The notes below the pieces were generated by a model that was not told the DNA's origin, made no database searches, and saw only the letters and a program-made list of their open reading frames with translations. A stretch of 12,776 nucleotides of DNA from Oscillibacter sp. GTDB lineage: Bacteria > Bacillota > Clostridia > Oscillospirales > Oscillospiraceae. Positions 5,880 through 12,735 of this stretch are shown piece by piece. Both the position numbers and the translations under genes were made by a program. How positions within the stretch are numbered: position 1 is the stretch's first letter; the number at the start of each line of letters is the position of its first letter. The DNA lies in NCBI GenBank assembly GCA_020025415.1, contig JAHHSB010000024.1:1-12776 (forward strand), in the 5' to 3' direction.

Positions 5880-6745
5880 AATATGTGGGCGCCATTTACC
5901 GCCCGCCCTCCGAGGCGCGGAGTTTGATCGTGCAGGTGACCTACGGCTGCAGCCACGGCCGCTGCGCCTTCTGCTGCTCCTATCTGGACAAGCCCTTTGC
6001 CCTGCGCCCCCTGGAGGAGGTGTTGGCTGATTTCCGGGAGGCCCGGGCCTATTTTCCCCGGGTGGAGAAGATCTTCCTGGCCGACGGGGACGCCCTGGTC
6101 CGGGACGCCGGGGAGCTGGAAGTAATCCTGGACACGGTGGCGGAGCTGTTCCCCGAGTGTGTGCGGGTGAGCTGTTACGCCTCGCCCCGGAGCCTGGAGA
6201 TCCAGAGCGAGGAGGCGCTGCGCCGTCTGCGGAGCAAGGGATTGGCCATGGTCTACCTGGGGCTGGAGTCCGGCTGCGACGAGGTGCTGCGCCGTATGCG
6301 CAAGGGCTGCAGCGCGGCGGGGATCGTGGAGGCGGGGAAAAAAGCCCGCCGCTGCGGCCTTGCCCTGTCGGTGACGGCCATTGCCGGCCTGGGCGGGCCG
6401 GCGCTTTCTGAGCGCCACGCCCGGGAGACGGCGTCGGCCCTGAACGCCATGAATCCTGAGTATATCGGCATGCTGACGCTGATGGTGCCCCAGGGTACCG
6501 CCCTGTACCAGTGGGTACAGGAGGGCAGCTTCACCCTGCTGACGCCGGAGGAGGATCTGGCGGAGACGGCGCTGCTGCTGAAGTCCTTGGACAGCCCTGG
6601 GAGCGTGTTCCGCATGAACCACGCGTCCAACTACCTGGATCTGCGGGGAACGCTGAACCGGGACCGGGCAGCTATGCTGGAGCAGGTGGAGCAGGCCCGG
6701 CGCCATCTGGATCGGCTGCGGCCGGAGTCCTGGCGGGGCCTTTAA
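5876..6745 (+). CDS. Radical SAM protein (GCSHxxCxFC family)
   Basis: 289 residues. The [4Fe-4S] cluster motif is C25-x4-C30-x2-C33 (YGCSHGRCAFC), not the standard CX3CX2C; the GCSH(N/G)xCxFC variant is, by recall, the norm in this Firmicutes family. FLADGDALV (67-75), YLGLESG (127-133, SAM-contacting region), AIAGLGG (168-174) and the C-terminal HASNYLDLRGTLNRDRAAML (249-268) also match it. C34 is an additional neighbouring cysteine. The family's substrate is not known to me. No recognition domain, precursor peptide or auxiliary-cluster cysteine set is obvious. The ATG overlaps the aminotransferase stop as ATGA (5876-5879), so the two proteins are translationally coupled, with no independent ribosome site needed. 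TAA at 6743-6745 is followed directly by a terminator. Confidence 0.9.
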   Translation: MKYVGAIYRPPSEARSLIVQVTYGCSHGRCAFCCSYLDKPFALRPLEEVLADFREARAYFPRVEKIFLADGDALVRDAGELEVILDTVAELFPECVRVSCYASPRSLEIQSEEALRRLRSKGLAMVYLGLESGCDEVLRRMRKGCSAAGIVEAGKKARRCGLALSVTAIAGLGGPALSERHARETASALNAMNPEYIGMLTLMVPQGTALYQWVQEGSFTLLTPEEDLAETALLLKSLDSPGSVFRMNHASNYLDLRGTLNRDRAAMLEQVEQARRHLDRLRPESWRGL

Positions 6746-6750
6746 AAAAG

Positions 6751-6793
6751 AACCATCACGGCTTCGGAATGGCCTTCCGGAGCTGTGATGGTT
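6751..6793. terminator. Long terminator hairpin after the radical SAM gene
   Basis: A 19-bp stem with two G-T pairs joins 6751-6769 with 6775-6793 over a 5-base loop; the outer arms are AACCATCAC and GTGATGGTT. On the + strand TTTCCT follows; on the minus strand CTTTTTT follows. It starts 5 bases after the radical SAM stop codon. Confidence 0.8.
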
Positions 6794-6825
6794 TCCTCAT
6801 ACGGGACAAGTGCCCTTGCGGGACA

Positions 6826-6855
6826 AAAAAGCCGGCCCTTTTGGGCCGGCTTTTT
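6826..6855. terminator. Bidirectional terminator between radical SAM gene and pyrI
   Basis: A perfect 13-bp palindrome, AAAAAGCCGGCCC (6826-6838) with its complement at 6843-6855, encloses a TTTT loop. The G/C core is flanked by A- and T-runs on both sides, so it terminates in both directions. It serves as the 3' end of the pyr operon, 18 bases after the pyrI stop, and as a backstop for the convergent + strand operon. Confidence 0.88.
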
Positions 6856-6873
6856 AGCGTGTCAGGGGAAGGA

Positions 6874-7302
6874 TCAGGCCTTGCGCTGCTCCTCGGTCTC
6901 GCAGTAGGCGCAGCGGTAGACGGGTTGGCCGTACAGCTCATTGAGGTCGAAGATGGCGTCCAGCTGGGGCTCGGACACGGTGATGCAGCGGGGGTTTTTG
7001 CAGCGGATCACGTTCACCAGCCGCTGGGGCAGGGCCAGGTGCTTCTTATCCATCCGGACGCCGTCGCGGATGATGTTGACGGTGATGTGGGGGTCGATGT
7101 AGCCCAGCACATCCAGATCCACCTCCATGGGGGAGTCGATCTTGATGATGTCCTTTTTCCCCATGCGGCCGCTGCGAACATTTTTAATAATGGCCACGGA
7201 GCAGTCCAGCTCGTCCAGCTTCAGGTACTTGTAGATATCCATGCTCTTGCCGGCTTTGATGTGATCCAGGACCACGCCGTTTTGGATGCTGTCAATATTC
7301 AT
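6874..7302 (-). CDS. pyrI: Aspartate carbamoyltransferase regulatory subunit
   Basis: 142 residues, slightly shorter than the enterobacterial PyrI (about 153), mainly at the N-terminus. The allosteric domain contains SGRMGKKDIIKI (44-55) and the PHITVN strand (71-76). The C-terminal zinc domain that contacts PyrB is intact with C101, C106, C131 and C134 (CKNPRC and CAYC). It should assemble with PyrB into the regulated holoenzyme and bind nucleotide effectors; CTP inhibition is known for the enterobacterial form and is inferred here. The ATG at 7300-7302 follows GAGAGGAG, which overlaps the end of pyrB. It starts 16 bases after pyrB and is the last gene of the pyr operon, ahead of the terminator at 6826-6855. 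Confidence 0.96.
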   Translation of the reverse strand: MNIDSIQNGVVLDHIKAGKSMDIYKYLKLDELDCSVAIIKNVRSGRMGKKDIIKIDSPMEVDLDVLGYIDPHITVNIIRDGVRMDKKHLALPQRLVNVIRCKNPRCITVSEPQLDAIFDLNELYGQPVYRCAYCETEEQRKA

Positions 7303-7318
7303 ATAGCAAGCTCCTCTC

Positions 7319-8236
7319 TCACACCTTGATATTCAGCAGCTTCAGAATCAGGGCCATACGGGCGAACTTCCCGTTTTTCACCTGCTTCCAGTAGCAGGCA
7401 CGGGGATCGTCGTCCACGGCCACGGGGATCTCGTTCACCCGGGGCAGGGGGTGCATGATGGTCAGGTCGGACTTGGCACTCGCCAGTTTCTCGAGGCTGA
7501 GGATATAGCTGTCCTTCAGACGGAGGTAATCTTCCTCATTGAAGAAGCGCTCTTTCTGCACGCGGGTCATGTACAGCACGTCCAGCTCCGGCATAACGGA
7601 CTCCAGATCTGTGGTCTGGGTATAGTCGATGCCCTTGCTCTTGAGAGAGGTCTCCTTCACATAGCGGGGGAGCTTCAGCTCCTCGGGGGAGATGAGGACG
7701 TAGCGGATATTGTCATAGCGGCTCAGGGCGTTGACCAGAGAGTGGACAGTGCGGCCGAACTTCAGGTCGCCGCAGAAGCCGATGGTGAAGTTGTTGAGCC
7801 GGCCCTTCTCCCGGTGGATGGTCACCAGGTCGGTGAGGGTCTGGGTGGGGTGGTTGTGGCCGCCATCACCGGCGTTGATGATGGGCGCCTCGGAGCGGAG
7901 GGAGGCGGCGAAGGGCGCGCCCTCCTTGGGGTGACGCATGGCGATGATGTCGGCGTAGCAGCTGACGGTGTGGATGGTGTCGCCCACGGTCTCGCCCTTA
8001 CTGGTGGAGCTGGAGTTGGCGTCGGAGAAGCCCAGAGTGGTGCCGCCCAGAGCCAGCATGGCGGACTCGAAGCTCAGACGGGTGCGGGTGGAGGGCTCGA
8101 AAAACAGCGTGGCCAGCTGCCGGCCCCGGCAGGCCTGGGCGTATTTTTCAGGGTGGTCCATAATGTCTTCCGCGGTGGCGATCAGCTCGTTGACTTCCTC
8201 CACGGAGAGATCCGTAATATCGATCAAATGGCGCAT
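7319..8236 (-). CDS. pyrB: Aspartate carbamoyltransferase catalytic subunit
   Basis: 305 residues, full family length. It joins carbamoyl phosphate and L-aspartate to give N-carbamoyl-aspartate, the committed pyrimidine step. Carbamoyl-phosphate site: STRTR (49-53), K80 in [10 protein letters not shown]101, and H129 with Q132 in HNHPTQT. Aspartate site: R162 in FGRTVHS, R225 and Q227 in TRVQKER, and HPLPR (262-266). The ATG at 8234-8236 lies 7 bases after AAGGAAGGAG. The gene lies 15 bases after pyrE and is followed by pyrI, which supplies its regulatory partner. The presence of pyrI indicates the dodecameric allosteric class, unlike the free PyrB trimer of Bacillus. Confidence 0.97.
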   Translation of the reverse strand: MRHLIDITDLSVEEVNELIATAEDIMDHPEKYAQACRGRQLATLFFEPSTRTRLSFESAMLALGGTTLGFSDANSSSTSKGETVGDTIHTVSCYADIIAMRHPKEGAPFAASLRSEAPIINAGDGGHNHPTQTLTDLVTIHREKGRLNNFTIGFCGDLKFGRTVHSLVNALSRYDNIRYVLISPEELKLPRYVKETSLKSKGIDYTQTTDLESVMPELDVLYMTRVQKERFFNEEDYLRLKDSYILSLEKLASAKSDLTIMHPLPRVNEIPVAVDDDPRACYWKQVKNGKFARMALILKLLNIKV

Positions 8237-8251
8237 GTACGTTCTCCTTCC

Positions 8252-8890
8252 TTAACCGTGAATCCAGCTCTCGTCCGAGGGGTTGGTCCGGAACTTCTTG
8301 AGCCGCTCGATGTCCTCGGGGCGGATCTTGCCCTCGTCCGCGGCCACCTGGCACACGGCGTCAAAGTTGGACAGGGAGAAGTTGGTGACGTTGGCGGCAG
8401 CCAGACGGTCCAGACCCTTCTGCAGCCCGTAGGTGAAGATGGAGACGATGCCCAGCACCTCGGCGCCGGCCTCCCGCAGGGCCTCCACCACTTCGATGCA
8501 GCTGCCGGCGGTAGAGATCAGGTCCTCCACCACCACCACCTTCTGGCCCGGCTCCAGCTTGCCCTCGATCCGGTTGCCCCGGCCGTGGTCCTTGTTGCCG
8601 GAGCGGACATAGCCCATGGGCAGGCCCATCAGGTGGCCCACGATGGCGGCGTGGGCGATGCCGGCGGTAGAGGTGCCCATCAGCACCTCCACACCCGGAT
8701 AGTGCTTGCAGATCAGGTCCACCAGCCCCTCTTCCACATGGGTGCGGACGGTGGGAGCCGTCAGGGTCAGACGATTGTCACAGTAGATGGGGCTGTGAAT
8801 GCCGGAGGCCCAGGTAAAGGGCTCGTCCGGACGCAGAAAGACCGCGCCGATACTCAGCAGGTCGTGGGCGATGGTTTGCTCTAAGTTCAT
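8252..8890 (-). CDS. pyrE: Orotate phosphoribosyltransferase
   Basis: 212 residues, a type I phosphoribosyltransferase that makes OMP from orotate and PRPP. The PRPP-binding motif [13 protein letters not shown] is at 118-130 with the acidic pair E122-D123. The flexible catalytic loop carries K100 and H102 (GNKDHGRGN), and [16 protein letters not shown] (25-40) is the orotate- and dimer-contact segment. The ATG at 8888-8890 follows AAGGAGGT with 8-base spacing. The gap from pyrF is 47 bases without a recognisable promoter or terminator, so it is part of the same transcript. Confidence 0.96.
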   Translation of the reverse strand: MNLEQTIAHDLLSIGAVFLRPDEPFTWASGIHSPIYCDNRLTLTAPTVRTHVEEGLVDLICKHYPGVEVLMGTSTAGIAHAAIVGHLMGLPMGYVRSGNKDHGRGNRIEGKLEPGQKVVVVEDLISTAGSCIEVVEALREAGAEVLGIVSIFTYGLQKGLDRLAAANVTNFSLSNFDAVCQVAADEGKIRPEDIERLKKFRTNPSDESWIHG

Positions 8891-8937
8891 ATTGAAAAAC
8901 CTCCTTGGTATATTAAACGAAAGAAACGATGGGGCGC

Positions 8938-9642
8938 TCAGCCCAGGAAATCTTTCAGCGCCCGGCGATAGGCGGCCACGGGGTCTTCGGCCTGGGTGAT
9001 GGGCCGGCCCATGACCAGATAGTCGCAGCCGGCGCCGGCGGCGTTGGCGGGGGTCATGATCCGCTTCTGGTCGCCCACGGCGGAGTCGGCAAAGCGGATG
9101 CCCGGGGTGACGGTGAGGAAATCCGCGCCGCAGCGCTCTTTCACCAGCGCTGCCTCCAGCGGGGAGCAGACCACGCCGTCCAGACCGGAGTTGGCGGCGT
9201 TCTTGGCGTAGGAGAGCACGGTCTCGGCCATGGGGGTATCGATAAGCAGCTCGTTTTTCAGGGCCTTTTCATCGGTGGAAGTCAGCTGGGTCACGGCGAT
9301 AAGCAGGGGACGGGTGCCGTCGGGCCGGGTCAGGCCATCCAGCGCGGCCTTCATCATCTCCGAGGCGCCGGCGGCATGGAGATTCACCATGTCCACGTCC
9401 AGCCCGGAGAGCACGCTCATGGCCCGCTTGACGGTGTTGGGGATATCGTGGAGCTTCAGATCCAGGAAGATCTGGTGGCCCCGGGCCTTGATGGCCCGTA
9501 CGGCTTCGGGGCCGGCGGCGTAGAAAAGCTCCATGCCGATCTTCACAAAGGGCTTTTCGCCGGCGGGGAAGCGGTCCAGGAAGGCCAGGGTCTCATCCAG
9601 GGTGGGGAAGTCCAGGGCAATGATTACGTCTTTGGCTTTCAT
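8938..9642 (-). CDS. pyrF: Orotidine 5'-phosphate decarboxylase
   Basis: 234 residues, the Bacillus-like short form of OMP decarboxylase, which converts OMP to UMP. Catalytic residues are D11, K34 and the DxKxxD triad D61, K63, D66 in [13 protein letters not shown]. The phosphate-binding TPGIR and the loop [10 protein letters not shown] are present near the C-terminus. The ATG at 9640-9642 follows AAAGGA at a rather long spacing of about 12 bases, so initiation may be weaker than for its neighbours. An intergenic hairpin (9677-9700) lies upstream in the 72-base gap after pyrD, the largest gap in the operon. Confidence 0.96.
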   Translation of the reverse strand: MKAKDVIIALDFPTLDETLAFLDRFPAGEKPFVKIGMELFYAAGPEAVRAIKARGHQIFLDLKLHDIPNTVKRAMSVLSGLDVDMVNLHAAGASEMMKAALDGLTRPDGTRPLLIAVTQLTSTDEKALKNELLIDTPMAETVLSYAKNAANSGLDGVVCSPLEAALVKERCGADFLTVTPGIRFADSAVGDQKRIMTPANAAGAGCDYLVMGRPITQAEDPVAAYRRALKDFLG

Positions 9643-9676
9643 CTGTCAATGCATCCTTTCTCTCGATCTGTCTTGG

Positions 9677-9700
9677 CTCCGCCGGACTCTCCCGGCGAAG
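9677..9700 (-). other. Intergenic hairpin between pyrD and pyrF
   Basis: In the minus-strand RNA a 9-bp stem (CUUCGCCGG with CCGGCGGAG, one G-U pair) encloses a GAGAGU loop. It sits in the middle of the 72-base pyrD-pyrF gap, after the A-rich tract AAAAAAATAT. No U-tract follows, so it is not a standard terminator. It may protect mRNA ends or mark a processing site that sets different levels for the two halves of the operon. Confidence 0.4.
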
Positions 9701-9714
9701 ATATTTTTTTCCTT

Positions 9715-10626
9715 TCAGTGGGCGGCGCCGGTGAGCTCGGCGATATTCTCCACGCCCAGGCGCTCGCAGACCGCGGGCAGCTGCTCGGCGATGGCCTTAC
9801 AGGCGTAGGGGTCCCGGAGGTTGGCGGCGCCCACCTCCACCGCGGCGGCACCGGCAAGCATCATCTCGCACACGTCCTCGGCGGAGGAGACACCGCCGCA
9901 GCCGATGATGGGCAGCTTCACGGCCTCGTACACGTCCCAGACCATCCGCAGCGCCACCGGGAAGATGGCGGGACCGGACAGCCCGCCGGTGCGGTTGGCC
10001 AGCAGGGGCTTTTTCCGCCGCAGGTCGATGCGCATGCCCAGCAGGGTGTTGATCAGGCACAGCCCGTCGGCCCCCTCATCGGCGCAGGCCCGGGCGATCT
10101 CGGTGATGTCGGTGACGTTGGGGGAGAGCTTGACGAACACGGGCTTGTCCGTGACGGCCTTCACGGCCCGGGTCACCGCGGCGGCGCTATTGGGATCGGA
10201 GCCGAAGTTGCTGCCGCCGGCGTGGACGTTGGGGCAGGAGATGTTCACCTCCAGGATCCCTACCTGGGGACAGGCGGCCAGCTTCCGGCAGTTTTCGGCG
10301 TACTCATCCAGGGAGAAGCCGCCCACATTGGCGATCAGCGGCCCATGGAACAGCCGGGCCATGTTGGGGATCTCGGCCTGGATCACGGCATCCACCCCGG
10401 GGTTCTGCAGGCCCACGGCGTTGAGCATGCCCCCGGGCGTCTCAGCGATCCGGGGCTGGGCGTTGCCCAGCCGGGCTTCCCCGGTGGTGCCCTTGAAAGA
10501 GAAGCTGCCCAGGACGTTCAGGTCATAGTATTCGGCGAACTCCCGGCCGTAGCCGAAGGTGCCGGAGGCGGGAATGATGGGATTTTTCAGTTCCACCCCC
10601 GCCAGGGAAACGGACAGGTTTACCAT
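9715..10626 (-). CDS. pyrD: Dihydroorotate dehydrogenase B, catalytic subunit (PyrDB type)
   Basis: 303 residues, class 1B dihydroorotate dehydrogenase, an FMN TIM barrel. ASGTFGYG (20-27) and K45 in SFKGTT are at the FMN/substrate site. The catalytic base is C131 in NISCPNVH, which marks a class 1 cysteine enzyme rather than the serine of quinone-linked class 2. The FMN-phosphate segments GCGGVSSAED and AAAVEVGAAN are at the C-terminal side. It works with PyrK, encoded just upstream, to oxidise dihydroorotate to orotate with NAD+ as acceptor; it is cytosolic. The ATG at 10624-10626 overlaps the last codons of pyrK by 7 bases and its AAGGAGGAG ribosome site lies inside pyrK, so translation is coupled. 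Confidence 0.97.
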   Translation of the reverse strand: MVNLSVSLAGVELKNPIIPASGTFGYGREFAEYYDLNVLGSFSFKGTTGEARLGNAQPRIAETPGGMLNAVGLQNPGVDAVIQAEIPNMARLFHGPLIANVGGFSLDEYAENCRKLAACPQVGILEVNISCPNVHAGGSNFGSDPNSAAAVTRAVKAVTDKPVFVKLSPNVTDITEIARACADEGADGLCLINTLLGMRIDLRRKKPLLANRTGGLSGPAIFPVALRMVWDVYEAVKLPIIGCGGVSSAEDVCEMMLAGAAAVEVGAANLRDPYACKAIAEQLPAVCERLGVENIAELTGAAH

Positions 10627-11360
10627 AGGATCTCCTCCTTATACAGGATGGGGCCATCCTTGCAGATGCGCTTGTAGCCGCCTGTGGTGGGCACGGTGCA
10701 GCCCATGCAGGCGCCGAAGCCGCAGCCCATCCGGGCCTCAAAGCTGAACTGGCCGCCGGTAAACTGCTCCAGGCCGTGGACCGCCCGAAGCATGGGGGTG
10801 GGGCCGCAGGTGAAGACATAGTCGCACTCCGGCGCGAAGCGGCGCACCGGGTCGGTGACGAAGCCCTGGCTGCCCAGAGAGCCATCCTCCGTGGCAACAA
10901 ACACCCGGCAGCCCAGCTCGGTGAATTCCCGGACATAGAAGCTGTCCGCCCCGGAGCGGAAGCCCAGGGCCACCGTGGGGCTGACGCCCGCGTCGATCAA
11001 CCGGCAGGCCAGACCGTAGAGGGGGGCGATGCCCACGCCGCCGCCTACCAGGATGGGGCGGCTGCCCCGCTGGGCGATGTCGAAGCCATTGCCCAGGCCG
11101 GAGAGCACGTCGAAGCGGGTGCCGGGGGCAGCCTCCACAAGCTCCTGGGAGCCGGCGCCGGCGATGCGCACCAGCAGCAGCAGGGAATCCGCCGTCCAGT
11201 TACATACGGAGATGGGCCGGCGCAGGAAGCGGCCGGGCAGCTCGATGTTGACGAACTGGCCCGGGCGGGTGATGTCGCTGGCGTCGCCGGAGAGCACCAG
11301 CTCATAAGTATCGGCCGTCAGCGGCCGGGAACGCTCTAAGGTGAACACAGTTTTGCTCAT
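10620..11360 (-). CDS. pyrK: Dihydroorotate dehydrogenase B, electron-transfer subunit
   Basis: 246 residues. The N-terminal FAD-binding barrel carries RRPIS (47-51). The nucleotide-binding domain carries GGGVGIAPLYGLA (106-118) and FTCGPTPML (183-191). The C-terminal [2Fe-2S] cluster is bound by C213, C218, C221 and C233 (CGFGACMGC then C). It passes electrons from the FMN of PyrD through the Fe-S cluster and FAD to NAD+. The ATG at 11358-11360 overlaps the pyrC stop as ATGA and is preceded by AAGGAGGAAG inside pyrC. Confidence 0.97.
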   Translation of the reverse strand: MSKTVFTLERSRPLTADTYELVLSGDASDITRPGQFVNIELPGRFLRRPISVCNWTADSLLLLVRIAGAGSQELVEAAPGTRFDVLSGLGNGFDIAQRGSRPILVGGGVGIAPLYGLACRLIDAGVSPTVALGFRSGADSFYVREFTELGCRVFVATEDGSLGSQGFVTDPVRRFAPECDYVFTCGPTPMLRAVHGLEQFTGGQFSFEARMGCGFGACMGCTVPTTGGYKRICKDGPILYKEEILW

Positions 11361-12643
11361 GGAGCTTCCTCCTTGTTAGAATCAGAGTAGGCGATCTGCC
11401 CGCCGCAGATGGTCAGCGCCACGGCGGCGGAGACGGGCCAGCCGGCAAAGGGCGTGGCCCGACCGGCGGAGCGGAAATCCGCCGGGTCGATGATGTGGGG
11501 GCGGTGGAGATCCAGCGCGGTGAGATCCGCCGGCGCGCCGGGCTCCAGGGTCCCGCCGGGCAGGGAGAACAGCTGCCGGGGCCGGACGCACAGCCGGTCG
11601 ATCAGCAGATCCAGGGGGACGATGCCCGGCTCCACCATCCGGGTGTAGAGCACCGGGAAGGCGGTCTCCAGCCCCACGATGCCATTGAGACTGCCCCGCA
11701 GGCCGCCCGCCTTTTCCTGGGCGGAGTGGGGGGCGTGGTCAGTGGCGATGCAGTCGATGGTGCCTTCCAGCAGCCCGGCGATCAGGGCATCCCGGTCGGC
11801 GGCGGAGCGAATGGGGGGGTTCATGCGGAAGCCGCCTTCATCCCGCAGCTCCTCATCGCACAGCACCAGATAGTGGGGCCCGGTCTCACAGCTCACGGGC
11901 AGGCCCTTGGCTTTGGCCGCCCGGATCAGGGCCACGCTCTCCCGGGTGGAGATGTGGCAGACGTGATAGCGGCAGCCGGTCTCCTCCACCAGCTCCAGAT
12001 CCCGCTCCACCTGGCGCCACTCGCTTTCCGGGTTGTTGCCGGATAGGCCGCGGGCCCGGGCGTAGGCCCCGTCGTGGACGCACCAGCCCGGCTGCAGCAG
12101 CGACTCATCTTCGCAGTGGGCCACAATGGGCTTGTCCAGCGCTTTGGCCAGCTTCATGGCTGCACGCATTTTTTCCCGGGACTGGACGCCCTTCCCGTCG
12201 TCGGAAAAACCCACCACGGAGGGAGCCAGGGCAATAAGATCTGCCAGCTCTGCGCCCTTCTGGCCCACAGTGATGGCCCCGTAGGGGTAGACGTGGACCC
12301 GGGCACCGGCGCGGATCAGGGCCAGCTCCTCTTCCAGGTGCGCCGGGGAGTCGGGCACCGGTTTCAGGTTGGGCATGGCGCACACGGCAGTGTAGCCCCC
12401 CGCGGCGGCCGCCGCCGTACCCGAGGCTACCGTCTCCTTATAAGAAAAACCAGGCTCCCGAAGATGAACGTGAACATCAACGAAACCTGGAACAAGGATG
12501 AGACCGGTACATTCAATTACAGAAAATCCGTCTCGCGGAAGCGAGGCGGAAATGGAAATAATACGACCGTCGCGGATGGCGAGGTCGCCGGGTTCAAAGG
12601 TGTTATTCCGGAAAACGGAGCCGCCGGTCAACAGCAAATCCAT
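11357..12643 (-). CDS. pyrC: Dihydroorotase (class I, Bacillus type)
   Basis: 428 residues, an amidohydrolase that cyclises carbamoyl aspartate to dihydroorotate. Metal and catalytic residues match the Gram-positive enzyme: H58 and H60 (DVHVHLREPG), D149 (GFSDDGKGV), H176 (VAHCED), H230 (VCHIS) and D302 (ATDHAPHS). D149 occupies the position of the metal ligand used in place of a carboxylated lysine in this subgroup. I chose the ATG at 12641-12643 because AAAGGAGAG lies about 5 bases upstream. The frame stays open to an ATG at 12701-12703, but that codon coincides with the predicted transcription start and has no ribosome site. First gene of the operon. Codons about 26-69 are strikingly AT-rich in third position compared with the rest of the gene. 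Confidence 0.97.
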   Translation of the reverse strand: MDLLLTGGSVFRNNTFEPGDLAIRDGRIISISASLPRDGFSVIECTGLILVPGFVDVHVHLREPGFSYKETVASGTAAAAAGGYTAVCAMPNLKPVPDSPAHLEEELALIRAGARVHVYPYGAITVGQKGAELADLIALAPSVVGFSDDGKGVQSREKMRAAMKLAKALDKPIVAHCEDESLLQPGWCVHDGAYARARGLSGNNPESEWRQVERDLELVEETGCRYHVCHISTRESVALIRAAKAKGLPVSCETGPHYLVLCDEELRDEGGFRMNPPIRSAADRDALIAGLLEGTIDCIATDHAPHSAQEKAGGLRGSLNGIVGLETAFPVLYTRMVEPGIVPLDLLIDRLCVRPRQLFSLPGGTLEPGAPADLTALDLHRPHIIDPADFRSAGRATPFAGWPVSAAVALTICGGQIAYSDSNKEEAP

Positions 12644-12657
12644 GGCACTCTCCTTTC

Positions 12658-12685
12658 GCCCCCCAAGACTTGACGAATGGGGAGC
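12658..12685 (-). promoter_or_regulatory. Leader hairpin abutting the pyrC ribosome site
   Basis: In the roughly 57-base pyrC leader GCUCCCCA (12685 to 12678) pairs with UGGGGGGC (12665 to 12658): 8 bp, one G-U pair, 12-base loop. The stem ends one base before the AAAGGAGAG ribosome site. CUCC in the 5' arm could instead pair with GGAG of the ribosome site, giving two exclusive structures. No U-tract follows, so this is not an attenuator terminator. No match to the PyrR-binding consensus is seen in the leader. Confidence 0.4.
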
Positions 12686-12706
12686 CGGTCTGTAATCTAA
12701 CATTGT

Positions 12707-12735
12707 ATTCTATCGGAAAGGTCCGCCTTTGTCAA
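12707..12735 (-). promoter_or_regulatory. Sigma-A promoter of the pyr operon
   Basis: On the minus strand a consensus TTGACA (12730-12735) and TAGAAT (12707-12712) are separated by 17 bases. Transcription should start near 12698-12703, giving a leader of about 55-60 bases before the pyrC ATG. The remaining 41 bases to the window edge hold a small CCGC/GCGG hairpin (12736-12749) and a GGGCGCCC palindrome, with no gene recognised. Confidence 0.85.

Noticed and set aside
4554..6706. Long minus-strand frames opposite the aminotransferase (4554-5546) and the radical SAM gene (5747-6706)
   Set aside because: Both oppose genes with intact PLP and cluster motifs and are rich in His, Gln and Gly; no domain is visible.
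7451..8884. A 477-codon open frame on the + strand opposite pyrB and pyrE
   Set aside because: Same artefact: low-complexity G/V/H/Q composition, antisense to conserved genes with good ribosome sites.
9668..9690. PyrR-box-like sequence AGUCCGGCGGAGCC in the pyrD-pyrF gap
   Set aside because: Against ARUCCNGNGAGGYU it has three mismatches, including the last loop base and a broken stem pair, and it is not in the usual leader position.
8929..10677. A 582-codon open frame on the + strand opposite pyrF and pyrD
   Set aside because: It is antisense to two unmistakable genes with full catalytic motifs. Its Gly/His/Gln/Val-rich composition is what GC-rich third codon positions produce on the opposite strand.
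12074..12673. A + strand frame opposite the 5' end of pyrC whose late part looks protein-like (Asn/Lys/Thr-rich)
   Set aside because: The compositional change is the mirror image of the AT-rich codon island in pyrC. PyrC is conserved through the same bases, so the sense strand explains the sequence.
12644..12703. A 20-residue N-terminal extension of pyrC from the ATG at 12701-12703
   Set aside because: That ATG coincides with the predicted transcription start and has no ribosome site; the internal ATG has an excellent one and gives the normal family N-terminus.
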